DNA of 64,000 nucleotides from Salinimicrobium soli (GCF_048323655.1 NZ_JBLUWW010000001.1:868001-932000); one strand, 5' to 3'; shown: positions 7,337 to 16,518, counted from the first letter of the stretch. Notes: generated by a model not told the origin, from the letters alone. Made by a program: numbers and translations.

Positions 7337-8788
7337 ATGAAAAATATCAAAAATTTTAAGATGAGATTAGCTTATGTGCTGTGTGGAACAGCACTTGTTG
7401 CAACCGGGTTCAGCTCGTGCGAAAAAGTAGAAGCCGCAAAAAAAGATCCGGAAATGATGAAAGTATATGGTGAAACCCAGGCAGAGCTTACTGCCCCCCC
7501 TATGGTTCCCCGTCCTGTTGGAAAAAGGGCTGCTACAAAATTAGTGGTCGATATGGAGGTGGTCGAGAAAGAGATGGAAATGAGTGATGGGGTAAGTTAT
7601 GTTTACTGGACCTTCGGCGGAACTGTTCCCGGAAGTTTCATTCGTACCAGAGTGGGGGATGAGATCGAATTCCACCTTAAGAACCATCCGGATTCTAAAT
7701 TGCCTCACAATATCGACCTTCACGCAGTGACCGGTCCCGGTGGTGGTGCAAAATCTTCTTTTGTGGCACCCGGCCATGAAGTGGTTTTTAATTTCAAAAC
7801 AATTAATCCCGGACTGTATGTGTACCACTGTGCTACTGCTCCTGTAGGGATGCACATTGCAAACGGAATGTACGGTCTTATTCTCGTAGAGCCTGAGGGT
7901 GGACTTCCTCCTGTAGATAAAGAGTACTATATCATGCAGGGTGACTTTTATACTAAAGGAGAGAATGGAGAACGTGGTCTACAGGCCTTTGATATGACAA
8001 AAGCGATCAATGAAGATGCAGATTATGTGGTTTTCAATGGAAAGGTTGGAGCCTTAACAGGTGAAAACGCCATTACCGCAAAAGTCGGAGAAACAGTTCG
8101 TCTTTTTGTAGGTAACGGTGGTCCTAACCTGGTTTCTTCCTTCCATGTAATTGGAGAAATCTTTGATAAAGTCCACGTAGAAGGTGGAGATATGATCAAT
8201 AAAAACGTTCAAACTACGCTTATCCCTGCGGGAGGTGCTGCTATGGTGGAATTTCGTGTAGATGTTCCTGGAGAACTTGTTTTGGTTGATCACTCAATTT
8301 TCAGAGCCTTCAACAAAGGAGCGCTAGGGGTGCTTCAGGTGGAAGGACCAGACAATGAAGTTGTTTTCGCAGGAAAAACTTCTGAAGGCACCTACAATCC
8401 AACAGGTGTTGCTGCAACAGAACCAGCAGAAGCAGTGGGAGAAGCCCAGGTTTCAGATAAATCTCTTGCAGAGAAACTGGAAAGAGGAAAGACAGTCTAT
8501 ACTCAAAGCTGTCTTGCATGTCACCAGGCTACCGGAACGGGAATACCTAACGCTTTCCCTCCACTTGCCGGTTCAGACTATTTAAATGCCGACCCACATC
8601 GTGCGATCGAGGTCGTGAAATTCGGTTTGACCGGTGAAATTGAGGTCAATGGAGAGGTGTATAATTCAGCCATGCCCAAGCAAAACATTTCAGATGAAGA
8701 TATTGCCAGTGTACTTACTTACATATACAACAACTGGGGGAATAACAAAACTGAAGTGACTACAGAGATGGTAAAATCTAAGAAATAG
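7337..8788 (+). CDS. nirK: Copper-containing nitrite reductase NirK fused to cytochrome c
   Basis: This 483-residue enzyme reduces nitrite to nitric oxide. An N-terminal signal ends in FSSC (C28), suggesting a lipoprotein. Two cupredoxin domains follow. Type 1 copper ligands are H124, C165, H173 and M178. Type 2 ligands are H129, H164 and H319. Catalytic residues are D127 (in LPHNIDLHA) and H270 (in SSFHVIGE). A C-terminal class I cytochrome c domain (about 384-483) has heme site CLACH at 392-396 and a distal Met candidate at 446. This extra domain probably feeds electrons to the type 1 copper. It heads a nirK-nirV-sco operon. All catalytic residues are present. Confidence 0.97.
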   Translation: MKNIKNFKMRLAYVLCGTALVATGFSSCEKVEAAKKDPEMMKVYGETQAELTAPPMVPRPVGKRAATKLVVDMEVVEKEMEMSDGVSYVYWTFGGTVPGSFIRTRVGDEIEFHLKNHPDSKLPHNIDLHAVTGPGGGAKSSFVAPGHEVVFNFKTINPGLYVYHCATAPVGMHIANGMYGLILVEPEGGLPPVDKEYYIMQGDFYTKGENGERGLQAFDMTKAINEDADYVVFNGKVGALTGENAITAKVGETVRLFVGNGGPNLVSSFHVIGEIFDKVHVEGGDMINKNVQTTLIPAGGAAMVEFRVDVPGELVLVDHSIFRAFNKGALGVLQVEGPDNEVVFAGKTSEGTYNPTGVAATEPAEAVGEAQVSDKSLAEKLERGKTVYTQSCLACHQATGTGIPNAFPPLAGSDYLNADPHRAIEVVKFGLTGEIEVNGEVYNSAMPKQNISDEDIASVLTYIYNNWGNNKTEVTTEMVKSKK

Positions 8789-8812
8789 GTTTAACATCAA
8801 AAAATCAGAAGT

Positions 8813-9592
8813 ATGAAGACTATTATCAGATTGGCAATATGTTTCGCAGTATTGATTCAGGGCCGGGCTTATTGCCAGTCTGATTCAATGGTGGAAATAA
8901 AAGGAGGGGAATTTGTGCCACTCTACGGAACCAAGACCGAAGTAGGGGTGAAGGATTTTGAGATGGATGTCTATCCCGTCACCAATGCCCAATTTCAGGA
9001 GTTTGTTAAGGAACATCCAAGATGGAAACGATCACAGGTGAAAAAGCTTTTTGCCGATGATAATTATCTGCGCACCTGGCAGGATGATGAGAATTTTGGA
9101 AAAGGCGACCTCCAAAATGCTCCCGTCACTAATGTCTCCTGGTATGCCGCTAAAAACTATTGCGAGTGCCAGGGAAAAAGGTTACCCACTGTAGATGAGT
9201 GGGAGTATGCCGCCATGGCCAACAAAACCAAACCCGATGCTCGAGAAGATGAAGGTTATAACAAGTTCATCCTTGGCTGGTATGAAACGCCCAATACCTA
9301 TAAAAATGCCATTGGCAAAACCTTTAAGAACTACTGGGGGGTGTACGATTTGCATGGATTGGTTTGGGAGTGGACGCTTGATTTTAATTCCGTCTTAATT
9401 TCGGGTGAATCCCGGGGGGACAGTGCGGGAGATAACAATCTGTTCTGTGGCGCGGCAGCCATTGGTGCAACAGACCTTATGAACTATGCGGCATTTATGC
9501 GGTATGCTTTCCGCGGAAGTATAAAAGCGAATTATTCTATTAAGAACCTTGGCTTTAGGTGTGTAAAAGACATAGACCGAAAAGTTCTTTAA
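8813..9592 (+). CDS. nirV: NirV-like formylglycine-generating-enzyme family protein
   Basis: The 259-residue protein begins with a signal peptide (about residues 1-21) and consists of one FGE-sulfatase (SUMF1) domain: MVEIKGGEFVPL at the start, VYPVTNAQFQEFV, PVTNVSWYAAKNYCECQGKRLPTVDEWEYAA in the middle, YDLHGLVWEWT and FRGS...NLGFRC at the end. NirV proteins of this family are commonly encoded next to nirK. Their function is unresolved, and maturation of nitrite reductase has been suggested. The gene starts 24 bp after nirK and abuts the SCO gene without a gap, so the three are one operon. Confidence 0.87.
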   Translation: MKTIIRLAICFAVLIQGRAYCQSDSMVEIKGGEFVPLYGTKTEVGVKDFEMDVYPVTNAQFQEFVKEHPRWKRSQVKKLFADDNYLRTWQDDENFGKGDLQNAPVTNVSWYAAKNYCECQGKRLPTVDEWEYAAMANKTKPDAREDEGYNKFILGWYETPNTYKNAIGKTFKNYWGVYDLHGLVWEWTLDFNSVLISGESRGDSAGDNNLFCGAAAIGATDLMNYAAFMRYAFRGSIKANYSIKNLGFRCVKDIDRKVL

Positions 9593-10225
9593 ATGAAAAT
9601 GATGAAAAAACTGATCTTTTTACTTAGTCTCATGACATTTTTCACCGGCTGTAATAATGCGGAAAAAGGGGGAAACAGGGAGAATATGAATTTAGCCGAA
9701 AATAAAGTCTCTGATCCAACAGGTGAATTGCCCGAGCTTTCGGTATATAACCTGCCGGCTACCTGGACAACCCAGGATAATGAGGAGATCGAGCTAAAAG
9801 ATCTTCGCGGAAACGTTCTTGTGATGGTGATGATCTACACCTCTTGTAAGGCTGCCTGCCCGCGTTTGGTTGCAGATATGCAGAACATTAAAAAGCAGGT
9901 GCCGGAAGATGATCTGGGGAAAGTGAAATTTGTGCTGGTAAGTATAGATCCCGCCACTGATACTCCCGAACGTCTCAAAAAATTTTCTGAAGAGAATTAT
10001 ATGACAGATGATCATTGGCTTTTTCTTCGCGGGACCGAAGAAGATACCCGCGAATTCGCAGCTGTACTTGCTGTGAGCTACAAACAGATCTCTCCCATTG
10101 ATTTCTCGCATTCCAACATCATTAGTGTGTTTGACGAAGAAGGAGTGCTGGTGCATCAACAGGAAGGCCTGGGAGTTGACAATAAGGAAACTGTTGAAGC
10201 TATAAAGACCGAGGTTTCAAATTAG
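9593..10225 (+). CDS. SCO1/SenC copper-delivery lipoprotein
   Basis: The 210-residue protein has a lipoprotein signal ending in FTGC (C20) and a thioredoxin-like domain. Copper ligands of SCO proteins are present: C85 and C89 in YTSCKAACP, and H173 in DFSHSNI. SCO proteins deliver copper to the CuA site of cytochrome oxidase or act as thiol reductants on that site. Position directly after nirV in the nirK operon suggests that this copy serves nitrite reductase copper loading, although the aa3 oxidase CuA subunit (48054-49175) is another possible client. The end at 10225 faces the VOC gene on the other strand. Confidence 0.92.
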   Translation: MKMMKKLIFLLSLMTFFTGCNNAEKGGNRENMNLAENKVSDPTGELPELSVYNLPATWTTQDNEEIELKDLRGNVLVMVMIYTSCKAACPRLVADMQNIKKQVPEDDLGKVKFVLVSIDPATDTPERLKKFSEENYMTDDHWLFLRGTEEDTREFAAVLAVSYKQISPIDFSHSNIISVFDEEGVLVHQQEGLGVDNKETVEAIKTEVSN

Positions 10226-10267
10226 AGTATAGATAAAAATGACCTTTTTGACAACTTTCCGGAAAAG

Positions 10268-10708
10268 TTAAACATTCTCCCCCGGTTCCACATTTACCAT
10301 CCAGTTTATTCCAAATTTATCGGTGAGGGTTCCGAAGTAAGGGCTCCAAAAGGTCTTTTCCATGGGCATGGTAACTTTGCCTCCTTCCGATAGTTTATTG
10401 AAGATATCATCAGCCTCTTCCTCGGTTTCGGTACTTACCGAAATGGAAAAGTTCGTCCCCATTACAGCAGGTTTGCCAAATACTTCGGAAGAGTCACTGC
10501 CCATTAATTCTGTTTCCCTTCCTATAGGAAGACTCATATGCATGATCTTCTCTTTTTCGTGATCGGGCAGGGCAGGCATGTTTTCCTGCGGTGGCATTTC
10601 AGCAAACGTACTTACCGAAGAGAAATCCCCGCCAAAAGCATACTTATAGAAATTGAAGGCTTCACGGCAGTTGCCGTTAAAGGTGAGATAAATGTTTATG
10701 GTTGCCAT
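10268..10708 (-). CDS. VOC/PhnB-like protein
   Basis: The 146-residue protein starts ATINIYLTFNGNCREAFNFYKYAFGGDF and ends SPYFGTLTDKFGINWMVN, the standard pattern of the PhnB-like branch of the vicinal oxygen chelate superfamily (once annotated as 3-demethylubiquinone methyltransferase-like). No signal peptide is present, so it should be cytoplasmic. The substrate of such proteins is generally unknown. It is convergent with the SCO gene and shows no operon partner. Confidence 0.85.
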   Translation of the reverse strand: MATINIYLTFNGNCREAFNFYKYAFGGDFSSVSTFAEMPPQENMPALPDHEKEKIMHMSLPIGRETELMGSDSSEVFGKPAVMGTNFSISVSTETEEEADDIFNKLSEGGKVTMPMEKTFWSPYFGTLTDKFGINWMVNVEPGENV

Positions 10709-10790
10709 GACTGAAAACTTAATTGGTTATTCTAATTTAAAGAAAAACAGCCATTTATGATTTAGTTTAGCAATTTATTCTGCGGAAAAC

Positions 10791-12011
10791 CTATTTTTTG
10801 ATGAGGAATTCATTGGGATCAAAAAGTTGCTCCATAGCTTCCTTTTTTATGAAAATATGATCGGTGTTCTGAAACCTGATAAGCATGATATTATTACCGG
10901 CAATATCTTCTTTTTGGATGTGGTAGATCACCGGATCTGAAGATTGAGCGATCCTGTTGAGGGTGACGGTATATTTCCCATCCAGATCGGGTTCAGAAAT
11001 CATCAATTCGTTATGAAAAACCCATTTTACATCAGGCTCTTCATCAAAGAGCAATACCTCTTCAAAAAAGAAAGCTTTATAGGTTCCCGGTAATTGCCCC
11101 AATTCACCTTCTGTTTTATAATAAGTGTTGAGGCCAGCATAAGTATTTTCTCCATAATCGAATACCAGCCCGGGAGAAGAGATTCGGTTGGTATAAATAC
11201 TTCCCTGAACAGAATCAACAGGTTCTTCGGCATAAAGATCACGAAAAAAGTTTCCGTAACCAGACAAGGTGTCCTGAGTGTACTCCATATCCATGTAATA
11301 CCCCATACCGTTCCCGAAATTGAGACGCACATCCTCAAGATCAGTTCCTACTTTAAGAATATATTCCTCTCCTGCCTGAACAGTATTGTAACTATAGTAC
11401 TCTCCTTCTTCCCATTGGCGGCCTTCAATTACTGTTGGCCAGAGTTTTATTTCATCAGAAAGGTTGAGGGTGTTTGCCATATGTACTGCTGCTTCGAAAG
11501 GATCTACTACTGCAAGGCTGGTACTGTTCGCCGAGTTTAATTCTGCAATTAGAGTTTCGAGATCATCGACAAAACTGGGGGAATCAAAATCCAGATCTTT
11601 CCCCTGCAAGCTCTGATTGGCATCAGCCGAAATGCTGATTCCATTGGAGGCATTCCTGTCAGTATCGAGAGATTGTAAGAAAGATGCGATGTTTTGAACC
11701 CTTGAAGTATTAATGTCTGAACCGCTCACCAGGTCAAGTGGTGTAATTTTCTCCTTCCCTAATGCATCTCCCAGAAGGATATCTCCCACCTTGAAAGTAA
11801 CTTCCTTTCCGGTCCTGTATTCAAAGGTTCCCTGGTCATTTGTCATACCTGTTATTCCATCAGAGGAAAATTGTAATCCTGAGACAGGGGAATCAATAAA
11901 AACTCCCTGAGCAGTGTCATCAGGAATTATTTTTGGAGTTTCATCTGTTCCGCAGGCTGAGAAAATTAAAAAAGTAAGAGAGGCGAGGAAGTAAAGTTTC
12001 TTAGTAAGCAT
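10791..12011 (-). CDS. Lipoprotein of unknown function
   Basis: The 406-residue protein has a clear lipoprotein signal with FSAC (C20). Residues about 35-90 contain a small beta-rich module (GVFIDSPVSGLQF, then NDQGTFEYRTGKEVTFKVGDILLG) that is common at the N-terminus of surface lipoproteins of marine bacteria. The remaining 300 residues have no motif I recognise and are predicted to be mostly beta strand. It stands alone, divergent from nothing nearby, and is probably attached to the outer membrane. No function is assigned. Confidence 0.8.
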   Translation of the reverse strand: MLTKKLYFLASLTFLIFSACGTDETPKIIPDDTAQGVFIDSPVSGLQFSSDGITGMTNDQGTFEYRTGKEVTFKVGDILLGDALGKEKITPLDLVSGSDINTSRVQNIASFLQSLDTDRNASNGISISADANQSLQGKDLDFDSPSFVDDLETLIAELNSANSTSLAVVDPFEAAVHMANTLNLSDEIKLWPTVIEGRQWEEGEYYSYNTVQAGEEYILKVGTDLEDVRLNFGNGMGYYMDMEYTQDTLSGYGNFFRDLYAEEPVDSVQGSIYTNRISSPGLVFDYGENTYAGLNTYYKTEGELGQLPGTYKAFFFEEVLLFDEEPDVKWVFHNELMISEPDLDGKYTVTLNRIAQSSDPVIYHIQKEDIAGNNIMLIRFQNTDHIFIKKEAMEQLFDPNEFLIKK

Positions 12012-12184
12012 TTAAATGATGTTTTCGAAAATTCAATCCGACTTTTAGAGGAAGTTAGATTGTTAATGGATTCCGAAAATAGTAATTTTTTCACATAAAA
12101 AACGCCCACGTGATAAAAAACGATCAATAAAGCGATGCCTTAACTTCTTTCTGTTAAGGATTATGTATAAACGGAGATCTGAGG

Positions 12185-12829
12185 TTATTCTAAAAGCCGG
12201 GCTGTTGAGGTATGTTTTTCTTCTTCTGCCATTTGGAGCGGAGTCTTTCCGTCTTCTGTTTTCGCATGAGTGTCAGCTCCATGCTCGAGGAGCAATTGAA
12301 CCAACCGGTCCTGCCCGTTGTGGGCTGCAGAGTGCAGGGGAGTTACACCGCCGGCCTGGGCAACATTTACCTCAGCGCCATTTTTCAGCAGTAGCTTTGC
12401 AATTTCGTAATTGGAGATGGCACAAGCGGAGTGCAAAGGTGCCACCTTAAAAGAATTTTGAGCTGGAAGATTGGGATCTGCACCTTTTTTCAGGAGGAAA
12501 TCCACCCCTTCGTAAAAGCCAAAAAAGCTGGCAAGTCCAAGAGGAGTAAAGCCGTCAGGAGAGAAACTGTTCACGATCTTTTCGTCCTTTTCTGCAAGCA
12601 TTTTCAAAAGGTTAAGATCGCCGATGGCTGCGGCTTCAAAAATGGTCTTTTCCTGCTTCTTTTCTGAAAGTATTTCTACCGCTTCATGATTTCTGCAATA
12701 GGCTGCAAACAATAAATAGCTGGGACCATTTTCAACCGCGCCGGCAGCTAACGAAGGGTCTTGTTCAATAGATCTTTTAAGTGCTTCGTTATTTCCGGTC
12801 CTGATGAGGTCAGCTATCTTGGTGTTCAT
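12185..12829 (-). CDS. Ankyrin-repeat protein
   Basis: The 214-residue cytoplasmic protein consists of about five ankyrin repeats. The clearest are GFTPLGLASFFGFYEGVDFLLKKGADPN, VAPLHSACAISNYEIAKLLLKNGAEVN and VTPLHSAAHNGQDRLVQLLLEHGADTH, each with the TPLH and LLLxxGAxxN consensus. Such proteins mediate protein contacts. The start lies 2 bp after the stop of the lipoprotein gene upstream, so the two form an operon. A partner cannot be named from the sequence. Confidence 0.9.
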   Translation of the reverse strand: MNTKIADLIRTGNNEALKRSIEQDPSLAAGAVENGPSYLLFAAYCRNHEAVEILSEKKQEKTIFEAAAIGDLNLLKMLAEKDEKIVNSFSPDGFTPLGLASFFGFYEGVDFLLKKGADPNLPAQNSFKVAPLHSACAISNYEIAKLLLKNGAEVNVAQAGGVTPLHSAAHNGQDRLVQLLLEHGADTHAKTEDGKTPLQMAEEEKHTSTARLLE

Positions 12830-12831
12830 AA

Positions 12832-13386
12832 CTATGCTTTTTGAAGAGATCGTTTGAAGTTTTCGGTAAGTGTACTGTCTACTTCTTCGGAAGTATAATT
12901 TATAAGAACACTAAACATTTCCCGGTCTTCGAGATAGGTGTTGTAAAAGCGTTGAGCAAGGACAAGTTCGTGAGTCTTGGAATCGAGAACTTTAGTTTCA
13001 ATTGTATAAAAATAAAAATTACCTATAAGTTCTTTCGACAGGTCTTGTTTTATCTCGACCCCCTCAACCAGCGAATAGGATTCCTTGATCACCTGCGCCA
13101 GAAATTGCTGGTGCTGCTGCGGAGTAAGTTTTTTACTGTTTTTCAAGGGTTCCACGGAAGAAGCAAAATAATTCTGTGGATCTATTTCAAAGCTTACGAG
13201 ATTTACCGCCCCTTTCTTGGCTGGGTTTTTTTGTGCTTTTCTGACAGAATAGCCTTCGGGAATTTCGATCTCCCAATCAAGTTTTTCATAAGTATACACT
13301 CCATCTTCCAGTTTTCCCTCCTGGTTAGCTGAATTACAGGACCAAAGTAAAAACGGGAATATCAGTAGTAAAAAAGTTCTTTTCAT
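12832..13386 (-). CDS. Small lipoprotein of unknown function
   Basis: The 184-residue protein has a lipoprotein signal ending in LLWSC (C16). The mature part is mixed alpha/beta with a QHQQFLAQVIKESYSLVEG helix followed by strands FYFYTIETKVLDSK and VLINYTSEEVD. It resembles small lipoproteins with a PsbP-like or DUF1795-like fold, but that is a guess from the strand-helix order. It is the first gene of a two-gene operon with the ankyrin protein. Confidence 0.75.
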   Translation of the reverse strand: MKRTFLLLIFPFLLWSCNSANQEGKLEDGVYTYEKLDWEIEIPEGYSVRKAQKNPAKKGAVNLVSFEIDPQNYFASSVEPLKNSKKLTPQQHQQFLAQVIKESYSLVEGVEIKQDLSKELIGNFYFYTIETKVLDSKTHELVLAQRFYNTYLEDREMFSVLINYTSEEVDSTLTENFKRSLQKA

Positions 13387-13475
13387 GAGTAAGGATTTCT
13401 GTTTTTATCACAGCAGTTAAATGTAAAAAAATCTTTTCTCAATGGTATCCCATTTCAGGAATACCTAAAAAAGTA

Positions 13476-13528
13476 AGTCCACGCCAGTTTCCTGGGATTT
13501 GAAAAATTCCTGAAACTGACGGGGGACT
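13476..13528. other. Imperfect hairpin in the gap after the 13553 gene
   Basis: AGTCC (13476-13480) plus CAGTTTC (13485-13491) can pair with GAAACTG (13512-13518) plus GGACT (13524-13528), leaving an internal loop and a 20-nt apical loop. It has no T-run on either strand. It may be a structured 3' end of the minus-strand operon that ends at 13553. Confidence 0.35.
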
Positions 13529-13552
13529 CTAAAATCATATCTTCGAAAGCTG

Positions 13553-13837
13553 CTAACTTCCGGCAAAGGGGGTTCCAAAAATGCCTACTGCAAGTTCAGC
13601 CCATATCAGGAAAAGTACCCCCAGGACAATAGCCGCATAAATAATGCGCTTCTCTGTAGTTCTAACTTTCTTGAAGATGAGGTCAATAATAAATGCGGTG
13701 CCAAAGAGTAAAATGCCCATAATGATAAAGTCCAGCAGGCCCCAATCAACTTCCGAAGTGAATATCATTCCTACCAGAGGCAGAAGTAAAATGAAGGTCG
13801 CAGTAAGCATTAGCCCTGTAAGTCTTGTAATTTTCAT
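13553..13837 (-). CDS. Small membrane protein
   Basis: A 94-residue hydrophobic protein with three predicted helices (about residues 6-26, 33-50 and 65-88) and a basic loop KKVRTTEKR between the second and third. The family is not recognised. It is the last gene of a three-gene operon with the two membrane-protein genes upstream (15469 to 13553), which is probably controlled by the palindrome at 15508-15524. Confidence 0.75.
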   Translation of the reverse strand: MKITRLTGLMLTATFILLLPLVGMIFTSEVDWGLLDFIIMGILLFGTAFIIDLIFKKVRTTEKRIIYAAIVLGVLFLIWAELAVGIFGTPFAGS

Positions 13838-13868
13838 AATAATGGTGTTTAAAGATTAATATTTAGGT

Positions 13869-15116
13869 TTAGGTAATACTGAATAACAGAGGAAAAAGGA
13901 AAACAACAATGAGCAGCCATACCACATAGACAGGTATATAACTGGCTATGGCGCGCCCTGGTTGAGCTAAGATCCCTTTTCCCGCAGCGGTTTTATAAAG
14001 ATTGGTCGCCTCCAGTAACAGGTGGGTAAGGATCAAAATATTTGCGCCCATCACGGCCAGCCTGTTGGGCGTAATTCCCCACTCCGCAATCCTGAACATA
14101 ATTGCTGAAAGGGCTATACCATTTACAATGATGGTAACTATGGAAAGCAGGAACAGCATCCATCGCTCAAGGTTGGTCTTCGTTGTTTCTGAACCACCGG
14201 CGACCGAGAAGAAGATGATCGCCATTACACCTATGAGCAGCAGGTTAAAGACCAGTAAAAAGTCTCTGTCGTGATAAGGATCTCCGCCTCCAAAAAGCAT
14301 GGCTCCAAGGTAAATCACTAACATAATAAGCACCAGCGGACTAAAGATCCTGGCGATCACCGGTGTAATTTTTCCCACCAGCTGCGGATTGGCCTGGATA
14401 AGATAGGTGCCAATGATGGGTGCAGCAGGAAGCCCAAAGATCACGACATTCCTGAAATAGAAATCCTCAATGCTTAAACCAATTGCTGAAAAAAGGCCTA
14501 TGGTGACCCCGGTCATGATCCCGCCTGCGATTATAATAAGTCCCGTGATGACCAGCAGGTCACCGTTATAGCTTAAATAGGAGAGGCGCTTTTGATGATC
14601 TGAGGCTTCGTTTCCTGCGAAAGATAATCCCAGCAACACCCAGAGCAACAACGGCAGGTGGAGACAGACAAGGATGAAAACATCACTTTCGGGGGAGGAA
14701 GCGGGGTAGAGGTTAATGTAAAGCAGGCAGGCTAAAAAAGCTGCAGCAATGATGACCAGGCGCTTTGTTTCCAGTTTGTTCTTCCAGGCAAAATAGGCGG
14801 TAAGCAAAGGCAGAAAAATAAAGCCGATGTTGCGCGGGTAAAAGAAATCTTCACTGATGCCAAAAATATGGGGGACTTTAGCCAGAAATCCTGCTGCCAG
14901 GGCCAGTAGCAAAACATACAGGAGCTCTCTCCTGCTGCCCCAGCTCACTTCTTCCTTCTCAAAGTTCAGTCTCTCATACCAGAATTGCGCCAGTGGACTA
15001 CCATGGATCTCGGCATAAACCGAATTGAAATTCCTCCTGAATTCACTTTTGTTGCTCCGGTAATACCTTTCCAGTTTCCCCGGATCATTTATTGCTGATA
15101 AGATCTTTTCTTTCAT
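13869..15116 (-). CDS. Polytopic membrane protein (DUF4153-like)
   Basis: The 415-residue protein has a cytoplasmic N-terminal stretch of about 60 residues (MKEKILSAINDPGKLERYYRSNKSEFRRNF) and then about eleven membrane helices. The general layout resembles DUF4153-type proteins, but I cannot confirm that by search. No transporter signature or catalytic motif is visible. It lies between two smaller membrane-protein genes in an operon, 17 bp after the upstream gene and 31 bp before the downstream one. Function unknown. Confidence 0.75.
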   Translation of the reverse strand: MKEKILSAINDPGKLERYYRSNKSEFRRNFNSVYAEIHGSPLAQFWYERLNFEKEEVSWGSRRELLYVLLLALAAGFLAKVPHIFGISEDFFYPRNIGFIFLPLLTAYFAWKNKLETKRLVIIAAAFLACLLYINLYPASSPESDVFILVCLHLPLLLWVLLGLSFAGNEASDHQKRLSYLSYNGDLLVITGLIIIAGGIMTGVTIGLFSAIGLSIEDFYFRNVVIFGLPAAPIIGTYLIQANPQLVGKITPVIARIFSPLVLIMLVIYLGAMLFGGGDPYHDRDFLLVFNLLLIGVMAIIFFSVAGGSETTKTNLERWMLFLLSIVTIIVNGIALSAIMFRIAEWGITPNRLAVMGANILILTHLLLEATNLYKTAAGKGILAQPGRAIASYIPVYVVWLLIVVFLFPLLFSIT

Positions 15117-15133
15117 GACTTAAAGTTTTAGGT

Positions 15134-15469
15134 CTAGTCCCACAAAGTTCCCGCAAGCCCTAAAACGCTTCCCAGCCAAAGAATGATCACATACCCCATC
15201 AGGCTCACAACGATGCCGAGTGCCCGGTAAATGCCTCCCTCTCGCCTCAATAGGTGCATGAAATCGGCAAAAGCACCTCCAATTCCCCCGGCAATAGTCG
15301 TCACTACAATTGGTCGTATTCTCCAGGATTTTGGCCAGTCGGGATCGGGATTGTCTACCCCCATTACAAAAAGGCTAATGAGGACCAAAGCGAATGCTGC
15401 CCCTATAAGGACCCTCCTGGGTAGGGCTGCGGTAAAGCTTTTCTTAAAAAGATGTGTTCTGGATTCCAT
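15134..15469 (-). CDS. Small membrane protein, first gene of operon
   Basis: A 111-residue protein with a basic N-terminus and three predicted helices (about residues 19-36, 53-70 and 82-105). No family is recognised. Its promoter overlaps the first copy of the 17-bp palindrome, so it is a predicted target of the winged-helix regulator encoded just upstream. It probably forms one transcript with the two following membrane-protein genes. Confidence 0.75.
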   Translation of the reverse strand: MESRTHLFKKSFTAALPRRVLIGAAFALVLISLFVMGVDNPDPDWPKSWRIRPIVVTTIAGGIGGAFADFMHLLRREGGIYRALGIVVSLMGYVIILWLGSVLGLAGTLWD

Positions 15470-15507
15470 AACGAATTAATTAATTGGTTTTTATAATTTT
15501 AAAGAGT

Positions 15508-15524
15508 ACTTTGAAATTCAAAGT
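15508..15524 (-). promoter_or_regulatory. Palindromic operator over -7 element, copy 1
   Basis: ACTTTGAA-A-TTCAAAGT is a perfect 8+1+8 palindrome. On the minus strand TAACTTTG (15519-15526), a perfect TAnnTTTG -7 element, overlaps the distal half of the palindrome, and the transcription start would fall inside or just after it. A protein bound here should block the promoter of the gene starting at 15469. Two further copies precede neighbouring genes. Confidence 0.75.
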
Positions 15525-15540
15525 TAATGTGTAAAAAATT

Positions 15541-15840
15541 TTATTTCTGGGATTTTATCAATTTTTCAAGGGTTTGCAGGTGTTGATTAAAGGCTTGTTT
15601 TCCTTCTTTGGTCATAAAATATTTGGTGTTTGGCTTTCTGTCAACAAATGATTTTTCCATACCAATATATTTCTCTTTCTCCAGGGCTTTTAGATGGCTT
15701 GCCAGGTTTCCGTCAGTGGCGTCCAGATACTCCTTAAGTGATATAAAATCAAGTACATCATTGACAGCCAGAGCTGACATGATGCCGAGTCTTATTCGGT
15801 TTTCAAATGCTTTATGCAATCCATTTATTGAGATCTTCAC
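15541..15840 (-). CDS. Winged-helix transcriptional regulator
   Basis: The 99-residue protein is a single winged-helix DNA-binding domain: helices FENRIRLGIMSALAV and FISLKEYLDATDGNLASHLKALEKEKYI, then the wing MEKSFVDRKPNTKYFMTKEGKQAF and a C-terminal helix likely used for dimerisation. This matches the ArsR/MarR-like HTH group that is common in Bacteroidetes with a membrane-protein partner gene. It overlaps the upstream membrane-protein gene by 4 bp (ATG start within the stop region). I infer that it represses promoters carrying the ACTTTGAA-A-TTCAAAGT palindrome, including its own. The inducing signal is unknown. Confidence 0.88.
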   Translation of the reverse strand: MKISINGLHKAFENRIRLGIMSALAVNDVLDFISLKEYLDATDGNLASHLKALEKEKYIGMEKSFVDRKPNTKYFMTKEGKQAFNQHLQTLEKLIKSQK

Positions 15841-16448
15841 CGCTCGTATTTTAAATGGATGTAAATACCGTAAATTATATGCAATAATCCAAAGCCAATG
15901 GCCCAGATAAGCAGGCCGTATTCAATAAAATATACATTTATCAATCCCAGGATGATCTGCAGGATACCAAAGACCTTTATTTCGGTATAGGTAAACCTTC
16001 CGGCATTATATAATGAAAGACCGTAAAACAGTAGGGTTAGGGGAGCAATAAGACCTAAGAGGCCATGCCAGATCAACAACAGGATAAGCAATCCGCCAGT
16101 CACCAAGGGAACTGCCATTTCATCTACAAGCCTCCTGGAGGTGCTGTTCCATATCTTTTCACCGAGTTTAGCTGCTTTTCTTGCTGAGAAATAGATGGCA
16201 GTGGCCACAGCCAAAAGCAAAACAACAAAACCGGTGAAGAGTACTTGAATAAGAGTACCTTTTTCCTCTGTGTACAAGATCCGGTCGGGATTAAAATCGA
16301 ATACCGCATATATCAAATATGCCCCGGCAAGAGCAAAGATCCCTGCCAGAATTCCGGCCCAACCGGCAAGAGACAAAAATTTGGAAGAGCGCTCCATCAT
16401 GGAGCGGATCTCGGCAATATCGCGAATGTAGTCCTGTTCCTGCTTCAT
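15837..16448 (-). CDS. Membrane protein paired with the winged-helix regulator
   Basis: The 203-residue protein has a short amphipathic N-terminus (QEQDYIRDIAEIRSMMERSS) followed by about six membrane helices. This start is typical of small Bacteroidetes membrane proteins that are encoded with a winged-helix regulator and may modulate it. The 4-bp overlap with the regulator gene means coupled translation. Its promoter carries copy 2 of the palindrome only 18 bp before the start codon, so the pair appears to be autoregulated. Confidence 0.8.
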   Translation of the reverse strand: MKQEQDYIRDIAEIRSMMERSSKFLSLAGWAGILAGIFALAGAYLIYAVFDFNPDRILYTEEKGTLIQVLFTGFVVLLLAVATAIYFSARKAAKLGEKIWNSTSRRLVDEMAVPLVTGGLLILLLIWHGLLGLIAPLTLLFYGLSLYNAGRFTYTEIKVFGILQIILGLINVYFIEYGLLIWAIGFGLLHIIYGIYIHLKYER

Positions 16449-16457
16449 ACTTAAAGT

Positions 16458-16474
16458 ACTTTGAAATTCAAAGT
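16458..16474 (-). promoter_or_regulatory. Palindromic operator over -7 element, copy 2
   Basis: Identical 17-bp palindrome ACTTTGAA-A-TTCAAAGT. The minus-strand -7 element TAACTTTG is at 16469-16476 and a TTTG that could serve as the -33 element lies 18 bp upstream of it. The site belongs to the operon that encodes the regulator itself, which points to autoregulation. Confidence 0.78.
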
Positions 16475-16518
16475 TAGTAAAGTAATTGTAACCGCAAAAT
16501 TTATTTTTTAGATCTGTG